Below, piece after piece: positions 1-12,049 of a DNA stretch of 64,000 bases. Position numbers and translations under genes: made by a program. The stretch is from NCBI GenBank assembly GCA_013396915.1, contig VWZL01000442.1, positions 62,364 through 126,363 of the forward strand. Direction: 5' to 3'. The stretch comes from Stercorarius parasiticus (Eukaryota; Chordata; Aves; Charadriiformes; Stercorariidae). The stretch's first letter is position 1. Each line of letters starts with the position of its first letter. The notes under the pieces are model-generated. The model saw only the letters and a list, made by a program, of their open reading frames with translations. It was not told the DNA's origin and did no database searches.

Positions 1-2762
1 GTGCTAATTTGAGGAAATCCATGACAATTTTTAGATCTATTTCACCAATTTATGTTAAGGGTAGACAGAGTAGGGTTTTTGGAAACCTCACTGATTTGTT
101 GTAAGCTTGCCTAAACATTGTTAAAGTACTTAAATTTTCAGATTGGAGTTTCCAGAGTAATTTGTTATGTAGCCTATTTCTGAAGCTTCTCAGGCTTTTA
201 TAACAAAGTCACTCCTTCTCTGAGAACAAATATTTAATTTACATTCTTACTAAGAGCCACGATTGCATGACTGAATAATCTCAGTAATATCAGAATTGGA
301 CTGAAGAACAGGAACTAGGAGTTGTTAATTCCTGTCCTTTTTAATAAGTCTTGTCATTGAATTATCATTTTGTTTTTGTCCAGACCAGCCAAAGAGCAGT
401 TGTTAGTCTTTCTGTCTTCATTTATTCCAGCCTGTCCAAAACAGAATTAAGACTGTGGTTTTATTCAGGAAATGTGACTTCTAAAGGTGCATTTGCAGTA
501 CAAAATTTATACTTAAAAGCTGGGATTCTAGGCACTTGATACTCAGAGAAGTTTAAAATTACTGGCATGCTACTGATTTGTAAATTAGTCCTTATAAATG
601 GCTCAAACACAATCTTTGTGGTTCAATACAACCCTTAAATTGCCTATTTGCAGAGGATAAGCACTAGACATTCAAAGAGAATATTGGTTATAACTCTTAG
701 ATATGTCTCTTGGAAGTCTGCTGTCCTATAACATTTAACAAATAGAAAAGGATGTTTTCACGTGTCCTTTAAAAATCAGGGGTTTGTGCTTCAATAATTG
801 TTAAGCACCTCTAAGTAGGTCAAATACTATGTTCTTGAAAGGCTACTTACCACTTAGAAATAAAAATGCAATTAGGCCAAGCCATGTTTTTGAACAATCA
901 AAGAAAATACTGTTATTTAGAATAAGGTTTAAAGCAAAAGTAAATTAAATACAAGAATGAAGCTGATTGTCGTTGTTACCTTTGCTTCTGTGTTGTTGTT
1001 TTTTTGCCTCAGAATGAGGAAAAATGTCTGTTTGCATTTTGCATGCTTCCCTTTAGCATGCGTTTGTCCATGTTTGCAAGTGTGCATTCATTCTCAGAGG
1101 TTGACACAGCCATACTCATTGCCTGTGCCAACACTAAAAGCCTACTAAATGTCAAGAATCTGATGTAGGCAAACTCTTTCCCTTTCTTGCCCTCATGAAA
1201 TCCTTTCCCATTTCAGAATCAACAGCTACCATGACTGACAAGTCCATTCTCACCTACCAGAGAATGATTACTCCTTGCAGTTATTCTTCCCTCAACAGCT
1301 TTTACAAATCTGAATATAGTTGTTATCTCACAGTGTTTATCTCAATTTTTGCATTTATTTAAAAAAAAACCAACTTTGATAAGAAGTTGCCACGCAAATA
1401 GCCGTCCACTTTTGTGAAGAGAAAGAAGGCCACTAAAAGCTTAAAGCACTTGGTTTGCAACTTGACCAGTGGAAATCCAATTAATATATCTTTCACAGAC
1501 CTTGGAGATGAATTTCAAAGTAACACAAACCAGAGTTTTAAGCATTTTTTCTTAAGGAAAATACATATTTTTGCCATTCATCATTGCTTTCCTTACCTGT
1601 GCTGCAGAAGTTACACTTTCCTGCCCACTAATGTCTGAGAGAAGTTTATCTGACCTTACGTTAGACGTCTGTTTGAGATTAGGTTTAGGTTTGTTGTATA
1701 ATCAGTGAATGTGAAGGGCAGGTTATCTCATCACAGGGTAGTTTTCTATAATAAAGCATCATGCGGAGATCTCTCTCTCTTTTCAAATATCAAAGGGAGC
1801 CAGGGAAGATTGGTTTTTATTTAAAGCTCTATGGCACCTGTGAGGTGAATCCCATCCTACATCTGGAAGAGTCTGTCCCTTTCTATTAAATCCATTGTCA
1901 AGGACAAACATGACAGAGTAATTTCACCACCACAGATTTATTGATGGTATAGCTTCTTTCTCTCAGATTTCTCTCTTACTGTCTTAATTAAAAATTCAAT
2001 AGTTAGTTTTCTTTGACTCCAACTGTACAGACCCTTGTGGACTTAATAGTTTAACAAATTCCACTGTTGTCAAAATATGAAATTTGTCATTTGGAATAGT
2101 GTTGTGCTATAGATTTTTCTTCTCACTGCTTTGAAGAACACAAAACCGAATAGATATGTTAAATACCAAAACTCACAATACAAAACCAGTACAAATAAGA
2201 AAAAGTGTTTGAATGTTTTGTGGTGATTAGGAAAAATGGCATGCATGACTGCCTAAATGAGGAATGTGTTTGTAGAGTATATAGACTTCTTTTGAGTTCC
2301 CCTGGGCTATTTATTTCTTTATTTCTTAAACCTGCATTCATAATTGCTCTAAAATAATACTTGTAACACTAGGCTTGGCTGGCATGTTTCCAAAACAAAG
2401 ACTCCTTGGACTTAAAAGGTTTTGGGACCACACTATAGAGCATTGTCATGAAAGGAACAGAAAACCATCTGTGGTGACTCATAGTCACTCGATTGTTTAA
2501 GGGCTTTTTCTTTAAAAAACAAGCTAAAGCCACATTGGTGATTATAGTATACCTTTCCAATATGCAATGAGAAAAAAAAAAAGCAGAGGATTCAAATATA
2601 ATTACCCTGTAAGCACAATGTTAAAATTATCCTGTCACATTGCCATCTTTTTGTCATTGCATTAGCTGACTTTGTTAGGACCTTTACAGGATCTGGTTTG
2701 AGAAACTGGTTAGCATCGAGCATAGCTTATAAACAAAACATTTTGCAGTTGTCTTTGTGAAC
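1..2762. other. AT-rich unique DNA, no gene seen
   Basis: No repeat family, RNA gene or credible coding region was recognised here. The few ORFs are about 60-75 codons, lack any recognisable domain and sit in AT-rich DNA where such lengths occur by chance. The stretch ends at a short poly(A) tract described separately. A conserved non-coding element cannot be excluded without alignment to other birds. Confidence 0.6.
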
Positions 2763-2789
2763 AATAAATAATTAAAAAAAAAAAAAAAA
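2763..2789 (+). other. AATAAA followed by poly(A) tract
   Basis: An AATAAA hexamer (2763-2768) is followed after about five bases by an uninterrupted run of 16 A (2774-2789). This could be the 3' end of an old retroposed transcript or simply an A-rich tract. The spacing is shorter than the usual 10-30 nt between signal and cleavage site. No coding sequence of a parent gene was recognised upstream. Confidence 0.3.
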
Positions 2790-5780
2790 GCAACCAAAAA
2801 CCCCGCCAAATCCCCTCTCATCTCTGCATCTCTGCATTGTACTATCGTTTTATCAGGAGGAACACAAGCAATTCCTCAGATTCTTTCATTCCCCTCCCCT
2901 ACCAGTTTGCCCCTTTTGCCTTCAGTGATCTATGATCTGCCCTGTCCATGCCATTCCTTTGTAGTATTCAAATACTGCCTTATTCCCAAATTACTTTCCA
3001 TGTGTATTTTCCTTCCAATTACATATCCACTTTTTGTCAATGTCTCCCTTGGGACCCTTTTGCCTATCCTGAAATCTCACTGTCTTTAGATCTCTTGTCC
3101 TCCATCACACTATTCTTTTTAGATTAAGATGCTTATTTGATAGCCTATAGAATTATCACACACCAACAGGTCAGTCCTTAGTCCTGATAACAAGATTCTT
3201 TCTTCTCTCAACAGGAATTACAAGAAAAAGTAAGTATCTTGTGTCCTGGTGGACTAAGCAATCAAATTTCCCTGATTGACAAAGCTCCCTGACCCTCAAA
3301 ATCTTCTTTCATGCTGCTTCCTTCTCTATCCCTGCTGACTCAGACATCAAATCCAACAATTTACAGTACCAGGCTAGGCCTGGAGAATACTCAGTCTTAT
3401 TTTTATGTCCCGCCCATTGAGATAGGGTTGGCATGTCTCTCATTTGTGTGGTATTTACTGGGGTAGACGAGCCTGCTACAGTCCTAGCTATTAGACATTA
3501 GCCCCAGAGATGGGTAGCTTAACTAGACAGTTGACCAAGGCATAGGTTTCTGACCTGAGTGGCAACATTGTACATAAAAAGGCAATCCAAAAATTTGATT
3601 CTAAAGGAACCATTTTTTGTTCCAGCCACTTTAGAGGTGGATAAACAATAACAGTGGATCAATTCTTTCTGATGTATCCCTAGCAGGAATATATATGAAT
3701 ATATATATTCATTTAGGCCATTCAGCAGCTCAGACACAGATATGTGATTGACTTGTTTAATGGGTCCTTTGTCAAGCATCTGCAGTAAGCTGCTTTTACT
3801 TCGGATTATAAAACCCCAGTAAAATATCTGCAGCATTTTTCTAGATTTTATGAGTATGTATTGCAAAGCTCTGCTAAAAACAACAAAAATGTCCCTCCGT
3901 GGAAGTACACTAATTATTATGGGCAATATTAGGAAAGGGTTTACCACCAGGTTTAAATGAGCAACTGATTGACAGTGGAATATGTTGGATTGTTCTGAAA
4001 GTATAATTAGAGAAAGCTAACTCTCATAGCTATTAGTGTTATTTTTAAATCTGCCAAATATAGATCAGAAGTCAAATGAAAATATCTTTAAAAGCTTGTG
4101 ATCATTCATGCAAGTCTGAAATGTATTTGGGAATTCTTAGTCAGGACATCTCAAATATCATTGCCACAGGACTTTAAAATCACAGTACGGATGAAATGTC
4201 ATTTCAGGAAACACTTAAGATTAGAGAAGAAACAGTTTTAGATTCTGAATCAATGTTATCAAACCCAAACTGATACAACAAAAGACAGGGAATATTATCC
4301 CAGTGGCCTATAAGTGAAGTACAATTCTGCAAAAAAAACTTTTTGCAAATCTCCTGGAGTGCATGTATTAAAAAGCTTAGAGGCTTCTCCCTGCTTGCTA
4401 AGGATTTATTTTTGAGATGTCCATGGACACATCAGGTTTACCCCAGAAGGGAAATCTGATATTTTAGAAATATACATATACTAGAAGAGACATAATTTCA
4501 AAGTGAAACTGAAGGAAATCAAGGCCTTTCTGCTGAAGACAAAACACAGGAGAAAGAAAAATAAAACAATAAAAAAACCCCAACACTGAAAAAGACAGGA
4601 AAAAAAAATATGAAAGAAACTAGCGTTGATATGCTTTAAAATATTTTTTAAGATTTCCACTCCCTTTGAGTAATACATAAGGAGAATCAGATGCTCTGAA
4701 GAAAAAATATGTACTGTGCAGATCAAAGTTAGGGCAGGTGCAACAGCTTCACTGCCTGACAAGAGAAGCAAGCTGCAAGCATGAATACAGAAGCTAAGGA
4801 GATCTGTGGAAGATCTCCTCGGAGCAGGCTGTCCATAGTGTTTAGGTTCACTGAGAAATTAAGTGTCAGAGTTTCTTTGGCTCTAATTTGTGGGGTTCAT
4901 GTATTAGACAGTGTGTCCCATTCCTGGGACACATATCCCACTCCTCAGATGTGTATCCTGGTCACCATCCTCGCAAACAGCAGGTGTTCTGCTGTTACTC
5001 TGTACATGCATTGTTTGCCTTTGAAAGGAAGTTTGGATGGAGAGGTAAGGAGGCAGCTGTGTTGGAGTTTTTTAGGGAACAAGGAGGATGAGAGATGCCT
5101 AGCAAAAAGTCCCCTAGTTACCCAAAAGACCTCAACATCTGCATGATTACAGCACAAAATCCCATATTCACTAATACTTGTTCAGCTACATGTAGTAAAT
5201 CTGCTCTGGCAAGTATTCACAATCCCTTTTGTTTGCTTTCTGTGAATGTGCAGGAGAATAATGTTTGATGAAAGAGATAGTGTTCCGAATCCTTGTGCAA
5301 ATATGTATTTATGCCAGAAATATTTGCATGGGGAACTTTAAAGCTGAAATTTTTCATATAGCAATAGTTAGCCCCTATGCTTTCAAATCCTGCAGAAAAT
5401 GGAAAGAAACTGTTCCACCATACTGTTTAGCTGTACTTTCCTACTTAGTTTAGTACATCATCTTAATGATTCTAAAAACAGTGGCTTCAGCAAGACTACT
5501 TACAATGGCAGAATTATATATAAAGACATAAGTTTCATGAAGGGACAACCTATCAACTAGAGGCAGGATTGTGATCTGGCTTCATTTAGCTGCTTCTACA
5601 GCAGTCATATTTAGGACCCAATTCAGTTACCCAGACACAGGCGTCTAGTAATGTTGAGGTGACCTGTAGTGTCCCACCTGGGCTCCAGCTGCTACTCAAT
5701 TTGTCTCCTGTAGCTCCTGCATTTCACCCTCCAGCCCCAGGCAGATGTGTCGGATACCTTGGAGCACTGCAAATCCCACT
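2790..5780. other. Unique DNA, partly pyrimidine-rich; unclassified
   Basis: About 2800-3120 is pyrimidine-rich on the plus strand and holds no recognised repeat. A minus-strand ORF of 142 codons (3519-3947) and a plus-strand ORF of 121 codons (4781-5146) are the longest outside transposons. Neither shows a known domain, signal peptide or coding-like composition, and I treat both as chance. A short AT palindrome lies near 3690-3712. A 9-bp perfect stem with a 4-nt loop lies at 4912-4933. Confidence 0.5.
3215..3229 (+). other. Candidate 15-nt microexon (unverified)
   Basis: A pyrimidine-rich tract running to 3212 ends in an AG acceptor (3213-3214). Fifteen bases later a near-consensus donor, GTAAGTAT, begins at 3230. 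The enclosed 15 nt are a multiple of three and open in the frame starting at 3215, where they would add five residues (ELQEK). In-frame exons this short with strong flanking signals resemble neuronal microexons as a class. No gene is identified and the arrangement may be coincidence. Confidence 0.2.
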
Positions 5781-5784
5781 AAGT

Positions 5785-5960
5785 GCCCATGGTTAGGACA
5801 CTGAATTGCATCCTTACTTCAGGTCTCAGTTTCTTAGCAGTAACAAGGAGATCATCTTCCTTTCCTAGGAAGGACTATCATGATGATGAAAACCATCACA
5901 AGCTATTTAGTGTTTGTATATTATGGTGATGATACTCCCATAAGAAATTGCAGGTAAAGT
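5785..5960 (+). repeat. MIR-like (CORE-SINE type) remnant
   Basis: The order of recognisable pieces follows a MIR-type SINE on the plus strand. There is a 'gttaggacactg' segment, then a 'ggtctcagtttc' segment, a decayed spacer, and a 3' portion with 'gtgtttgta' followed by 'ggtgatgat'. The match is diverged and made by eye. The GC-richer DNA just before it (about 5620-5780) may belong to the same or another old repeat that I cannot name. Confidence 0.4.
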
Positions 5961-7280
5961 TCTGATAGCAGGGATCTTTGTTCATTGATAAAATCTTTCC
6001 AAAGAAAATTAGATAACAACTCTAAAACTACCAGTGTTTGAAATTCCATTTCATTGTGTACTGCTAATGTACATGAAAATATCTCCAGTAGAAGTGTGTT
6101 TGTGCAGGAGTTTACAAGATGTTTGGGAATACTGTACTTTCAATAATTATATAACTGCCGAGAGATGTTTTCTTTGAGTTTTTAACTTTTACAGTCACAT
6201 GATGAGATTCATAACTGAAACGACTGTCCTTTAATATTGCCTGTCGTTGACAGTATGATATTCTTGATTAACTGTGTTTTCGCTCAAGCAAATTCAGACA
6301 GAAGAATAGGGAATAAAACAGGATTTTATAAATATAAAGATAAGTATATTTTTAATAGGAAAATGATTTTAAATGAATGTTATTTATCGATTGTTTTTGT
6401 TACAGTGATACATGCAATCAAAATGATACATTCCAAAACCCATGATTTACATAGGTTACAGAAATATCTTTTCATATCTCTTAATCTGAAGGATTATGGA
6501 TGACCAGCTATACCGATACTTATCTGCCCTCTAAAGATAAACAGACGGATTGGAAAGGGATACATTAGCAGCTGTGACTGATGTATTAAGTTTAATTTAA
6601 CAGGGCAGCATGGTCATATGTGTATGTGCACACAGTACAGAAAATCCCTCATGACCGAGTGTTCCTCGTACAGACAAAGATGACCAAAGTTACATGCCAT
6701 TGTAATAAAATTATAGGTAAGAAAGCAGGTTAAGCAAAGTGTTAGGAATCAATGACTGGTAAAACATGTTCATGTATATCACTCAGTCTCAGGCAATTCC
6801 TGTCCATACCTCCTTAAAAATATCAATCTTAGAAAATAAGTATTCCAATAAAATACAAGGGAAAGGACTCATGTTAAAAATCTTTGCAGAAGGAGAACAA
6901 TGTTTCATAGCCTTCCCTTTCTATGTGCGTTATCCACACATAACTGTAACTACAACTGCTGCAAATTGCAAGTCTTCTGTACCAATAATTTAAGGGCTAC
7001 ACACATGACATGCAGCAATTCCACTGGGGAATAGTAAGTGAAGTAATTTCACTGTTTAGAAATTCCAGAAAATCATAAGTAAAATATAATCTGATTTTAT
7101 AAGCATTTTTATTCAATAGAATTATCAACAACTTTTTTTTTGACAGCTAGAAATAACAAATGACAACACTGTCTGAAATTTGACGAAATACATATAAAGA
7201 AGGGACCAAATCCTGACACAGGCTTTACTATTTAACTGATAATCTTAGACACTTACCATTAGATTGCCCTCCACCCCACC
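5961..7280. other. AT-rich unique DNA, nothing recognised
   Basis: ORFs at 6237-6503 and 6766-6993 are short, domain-free and probably chance. No repeat, RNA gene or regulatory cluster was recognised. Confidence 0.5.
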
Positions 7281-7285
7281 ACTCC

Positions 7286-7657
7286 CAAATGGTTGAAGTT
7301 GGAAGGGACCTCTGGAGGTCACCCAGTCCAACCACTCTGCTTAAGCAGGGCAACCTGCTGCAGGTTGCCCAAGACCATGTCCAGCTGGCCTTTGAATATC
7401 TCCAAGGATGGAGACTCTACAACTTTCCTGGGCAACCTGTGCCAGTGCTCAGTCACCCTCACACTGAAAAAGTGTTTTCTGATGTTCAGAGGAGACATCT
7501 TGTATTCCAGTTTGTGCCCATTGCCTCTGGTCCTGTCACTGGGAACCACTGAAAAGAACCTGGCTCTGCCTTCTTTGTACCCTCTCTTCAGCTGTTTGTA
7601 TAAATTGGTAGGATCCCTCTTGAGCTTCCTCTTCTCTAGGCTAAACAGGCTATTTCT
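7286..7657 (-). mobile_element. CR1 LINE 3' fragment, 5'-truncated
   Basis: Read on the minus strand this is the C-terminal coding end and 3' UTR of a CR1 (chicken repeat 1) LINE. On the plus strand it begins with the reverse complement of the CR1 3' end ('gttggaagggacctctgg'). It continues through the conserved 'ctgggcaacctg' and 'ctcttctctaggct' blocks. The minus-strand ORF at 7319-7669 translates to a typical CR1 RT C-terminus, with a segment such as VTEHWHRLPRKVVESPSLEIFK. The terminal octamer repeats are missing or decayed. Truncation before the catalytic domain is usual for CR1. Confidence 0.93.
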
Positions 7658-8320
7658 ATACAAGAACAAAAAGAATTTTATTTAATTCTTTCAGTCATAA
7701 CCATTCTTAAAGATGTTTGCATAAATCTGTTAGTGACATTTTAATCAATAACGGGGACATTGTATAATATGATCTGCATCGCTCATTTCAACATTGAGTT
7801 TTAAACTAGACCTAAGTTAAAATGTTTCCGCTGAGAATTCACTTTGCAAAGGTGATAAACCAAAAACATGCCTCTCACCTTCAAGTGGAAAACAAAAAAA
7901 ATAATAATTAATAATCCTGCTTATAACCAATCATTACTAAAATACCGAGAGAAGAGGAGCAAAAGATTGTATAATATAGATCAAGGCAACATTTAAAAAA
8001 AAAAAAAAAAGTGATCAGAACAAAGGAACAGGCATCCTGGGTTAAATTTTAAAATGGCATCCTGAGGCAGAAAACAGAGAAACCAAATAATATAAAAAGA
8101 GAGGGAGTGTTATTAGTTGTTCCTGAAAAACTCTTTAAGAAGGAGGCAGAATTAGGGAGGTTTCAAAATGGAATAAACCCACAAAAGAACCAAAAAAAAA
8201 TGGAGGAAATGGAGGGAGAAAAAAAGTGGATAGAAGGGAAAAGAAAAACTTCCTTGGTGGAGGTTCCATTTTGGGATAGTCTATGAAAAGCAAAAGCTAA
8301 CCATATATTGCCGATGTAGT
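7658..8320. other. AT-rich spacer with poly(A) and purine-rich tracts
   Basis: It contains a 16-base A run (7995-8010) and a purine-rich stretch (about 8080-8255). No coding region was recognised. Confidence 0.5.
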
Positions 8321-8324
8321 AAAA

Positions 8325-8480
8325 TTGATTAATAGCTAAGGCACACAACTGGGAATCAAGACATACAGTTTTGATTTCCATTTTTCAGACACTCAGTGCA
8401 TGATTTTGACTAAGAGATTTGTATAAATGCATCAGTAATATTTCAATTAGTACCAGCACTTTTGCTTAATTTGCAATATA
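8325..8480 (+). repeat. MIR-like SINE remnant
   Basis: The segment 'ctaaggcacacaactggga' followed by 'atcaagac', then 'gattttgactaagagattt', follows the MIR layout. That layout runs from 'gcactggactgggaatcagg' through a 'tgtgaccttgggcaagtca' block. It is strongly diverged, and family assignment needs a profile search. Confidence 0.5.
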
Positions 8481-8544
8481 TATTACTAATTTTACAAATT
8501 AATATTAAGCTGAAATAGAAGTTTCTACGAAGAATTTATCTAGA

Positions 8545-8853
8545 AGTCCAAGCCGGGCTCTTCACAGCAGTGAGGCAGGAGGACAAGAGGCAATGGACAC
8601 AAACTGGGAAAAGAGAGGTTTTGACTTGATATGAAGAAAATCTTATTCACCATGAGGACTGTCAGGCGCTGGAACACATTGCCCAGAGAAGCTGTCAGTG
8701 TCCAGCCTTTGACCCAGCAGGATAAAGCCCTGAGTAACCTACTCTCATCTCATAGCTTACTCCACCACTCTCATCAAGTAATTGGACCAAAGACCTCCCA
8801 TAGTCCCTTCCAACATGAATTATGCCCTAATCCTATGATTCTACCTAAAGTAG
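8545..8853 (+). mobile_element. CR1 LINE 3' end
   Basis: Plus-strand CR1 fragment covering the end of the RT ORF and the 3' UTR. Diagnostic pieces are 'aggaggacaagaggcaatgg', the 'caccatgaggac' block, 'ggaacacattgcccagag', 'tcccttccaac' and the tail 'cctatgattcta'. An ORF at 8631-8873 includes the conserved 'RRWNTLPREAV' remnant before leaving frame. It is a 5'-truncated, inactive copy that looks older than the element at 30 kb. Confidence 0.9.
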
Positions 8854-10064
8854 AGGTGCAATTTTACCTCTGAGCATTTTGAGCTGACTAAAAGCCTTAT
8901 GACTGCATTAGTGCAGTGCTGAGCTAAGTGTAATACATCCTTTCTCCCAAAAAGGTTTATGAAGGTGGACATGCTGCTACCCCAATGCAATAAGCTCAGG
9001 TTTGGTCATTTTTTTGTATAAAAAGGTCAGACTTATGCTTCTTAGAATATCACCTCTACACAAATCCCTTATACCTCTATTCTGTACACATAATACGGTG
9101 TCTTTCATAAGGGTATTTATTGTGAGGATACAGTCTTTATTATATGTGAAATGTTAAATTTCTTTAGTTATGAATAGCCTATAATCATAAATTAAATTAA
9201 ACAAATCATATTTCAATTCTACCAAGTAATTACATGCCTTCTCTGGGAAAAAGCAGGAAACTCCATCTAGTTGGGTAGGATAAGTCTAGCTGGGAAAATG
9301 GGTAGCTAGATGTGACTGTCCTTTAATTTTGGAATGAAGTTAGCACTTTGAAAGAAAACTGTTGCCATCCTAACTAGCATAAAGCATCAGAGAAGAGGTT
9401 GGTAATTTAAATAAACCCAAAGACACCCACAGCAGAGAATAAATTTAAGCTGAGTTTCGTTTCGCTTTTACTTGTGGATTCACCTTTCTGTGGTCTCAGG
9501 CATATAATACTGAGGAAAGGTCAAGGTGTAGCAGGGTGAAAAAGATGCTCTTAGGATTTCTTGCTTTCCCTCTGAATTGAGTTCCATACAGAATGATTTA
9601 GTTTTCCTCAGAGACTGCTCTCAGAAGTGCTGACTACCAGCAAGTGAGAGGAGTCCACCTGACAGTCCAAGCCAACTGACATCTCATGTTCGAACCCACA
9701 GCTGCATGTCCTCCAAAAGGTGTACTGCCAGCCGCAGAGGGAATGTTTGCGTTCCATTCCCACCAGAGGCCAGTGAAGGCATCTACATTGCACTTGACAC
9801 ACAAATGTGAAACTATCTTTAAACTAAGCAATTTTTCCATGCTGCTGTCTTGGCGCCAACCTGCAGTCTCTCTAGCCAGTCTAGTATCAAGTACTGAGTA
9901 TTCAGCTGCGTGCAAAATACTCCAGGCTGCCCAGCTTTTAATAGCTTTTCACATTTCTCTTCCCCTTAGGAATAGAGATGTGAAGAGCTTCTCTTTAATT
10001 TTAGCCATCCAGAAGCTAAGCATGTTAGGAAAGGAGGAGCTGCCCTCTGAAAGCACTTTTATTT
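8854..10064. other. Unique DNA, nothing recognised
   Basis: Opposed overlapping ORFs near 9608-10179 (up to 131 codons) share one GC-richer patch. They show no domain on either strand, so I read them as chance ORFs. No repeat was recognised. Confidence 0.45.
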
Positions 10065-10245
10065 CCAGTGATAATAGATAGAGTCTTGATACCTGTCTTA
10101 CAGGTGAGAAAAAGGAAGCGACCTGAATCTCACACAAAGTATCTGCCTCTAATGGTCTAGAAACATGGTGGTAAAACAAGGAACTGAATGCAGATCATCT
10201 AGATTCCTATGCAGTATTTCTATCACAAGTCTATGTTTTGTTGAT
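10065..10245 (-). repeat. MIR-like SINE remnant
   Basis: On the plus strand the order is 'cttacaggtgagaaaaagga', 'ctcacacaaagtat', 'aacaaggaactgaatgcaga', 'tatcacaagtctatg'. This is the reverse complement of a MIR-type SINE (tacagatgaggaaactgagg ... cacacagc ... attgaacccaga ... ccactaggctatg). The assignment rests on the order of four motifs, not on an alignment score. Confidence 0.55.
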
Positions 10246-12045
10246 GACATCTAATGCAGGGAAAAAAACAACTGTTTCCCGTCTTTTAGGAAATCTGGTA
10301 ATGATATGCCAGTCTCTCCCCAAAATGTGAGATGGAGTTGGCTAGTTGGTGCCTGGTGACTTATCAGATCATTATTCTTAAAGAAATAAAATTATAATAT
10401 AAATTTTAAAAACCTGTAAGATAATAAGCTCTATCTAAAATGTATATGTGAAAGAAGCACTGCAGATCATTGTCTCAGGCTCTGCACAAAACATTGATCT
10501 ATAGATTCCTTTCTCATAATAGCCACTTTGTTTATTCCTTCAGTTTTCTTTCTGCTACAGTGGTTCTTATAATAAGCTCCCCTAGTGATTTTTGAAACAT
10601 GGAAAAAATCTAACCTTATTTTGTCCAGCTGTTCTGAGAAATTAACAATGCCAGGTCTGATTTTAGTTAATACAGAAGCTAAGGCTGAACTGCATGTTCA
10701 GAAATCATTTGTATGTAAGAAGCTGTGCTCCTGATCCCATGCCAGCGTAGGGGGAAAGACAGAGGTAAACAAAGATGGCATTCTGTGGCCTTGAATCAAC
10801 TCTCTTTACCAAGGTCTACTCACAGTTATTTATTTATTTATTTTATTTTCCCTGCTCATTATGGAGACATTGTGTTAAGCTCTGCAGCTGCAAGGGATAT
10901 GCAGACACCAACTTGATCAGGGAATTCTGTAGCTGAGAGACTTTATATTTGGCACGTAAGCAGAGTTATAGCACTAAGGGACTTGATTTGCCCTACTTGG
11001 ATATTCTGTACAATCTTCAACAGCTACTTCCAGTTTCTAAAAAAGCAGAGAAAACAAAGAAAAAAAAAATTATTTAGGCACCTAGACTGCCACCCACAGA
11101 AAAAACTAATCACTTTTCAGAGTGAAGTGGGAAAAGTGGTGGTGGAAATAAAGCTACCCTTGCTAGGAGAGGTCAAAGGAGTACTACTTCGGTCGTAATT
11201 GAAGCACCTGCTTCAAGGGAAATATGAAGAATCTGAGGGAAAGGCAAGAAGAGAAGTTTAACTTAGGAGGCCACTAGAGGGATGACAGTCATATATCCAT
11301 GAAACGGATCCATTTTCAGTCAAGGGTTAATAATTCAGTCTCCAAATATGGGGCGCTCAAGTCCAAACCCTGCAGTGCACATCAGGGACACAGATGGCAG
11401 TGAGTGGTTTCAGTCTCTGGAGAGACAGGGAGCAGGGAACTAACCCACCATGAAGTCTTTGCTTTTAGGACTCTTGGATTTCCCTATATGGAAGGAAATG
11501 GGGATTTGGCAGGAGAGATCATGAGTTGTTTCTCTTGTGCACTCACCCTTTTCCAACCAAAAGGATCACAACTCAGCTCCTACCACACGAGGTGATTCCA
11601 CTGCGTGGATCCTGTTTGCTCTTAGTCTTAGCCTGCATGCTAAGGCGAGCATTTCACCACCAAGTCGCCACATAGTTTACAACAGAAAGACAATCTCTCA
11701 TTGGAAGAACTGCTCTATAATACATGGCTGCCTATTATTTATTCTAAACATGACTAGCTCAGGCAGACTTGTTCTGTATTCAAAAGTATGCTAAAATATA
11801 AAACTCACCACTGCAGGACTAGAGCACAAAAGTGACAGACAAGGCTACAGGGATACAGTATCAAAAGGAGTTAGACATTAAAACCAACTATTCACATGGG
11901 CTCCTGAAATCTCAGAAGAGTTATATAATAACTGTATTTTAATGCCCATTACTGGAAACGAATGTTTTGAGTATACCTTTTGTTCTTCTTTAGAAATAAC
12001 TGGGTGATGAAACTTTAAGGGAAGAACACTTTTTTATGGCTTTTT
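10246..12045. other. Unique DNA, nothing recognised
   Basis: There is a TTTA microrepeat at 10828-10846 and a palindromic 8-bp stem at 11199-11216. Short ORFs of at most 85 codons have no domains. A CTCF-like motif is listed separately. Confidence 0.45.
11268..11283 (+). promoter_or_regulatory. CTCF-like motif
   Basis: The bases CCACTAGAGGG at 11271-11281 match the well-known core of the CTCF consensus (CCASYAGRKGGC) except for the last position. Single motif matches occur by chance at this scale. Occupancy is unknown. Confidence 0.25.
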
Positions 12046-12049
12046 TGGT

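Noticed and set aside
3690..3712. ATGAATATATATATTCAT palindrome as a protein-binding site
   Set aside because: Alternating AT sequence is self-complementary by nature, and no motif context supports a site.
4781..5146. 121-codon plus-strand ORF with overlapping ORFs in other frames
   Set aside because: No domain, no splice or promoter context, and open frames on both strands at once point to a local composition effect.
9608..10179. Cluster of ORFs on both strands (up to 131 codons)
   Set aside because: They overlap each other in opposite directions in one GC-richer patch with no recognisable protein features. One end runs into a MIR-like remnant.
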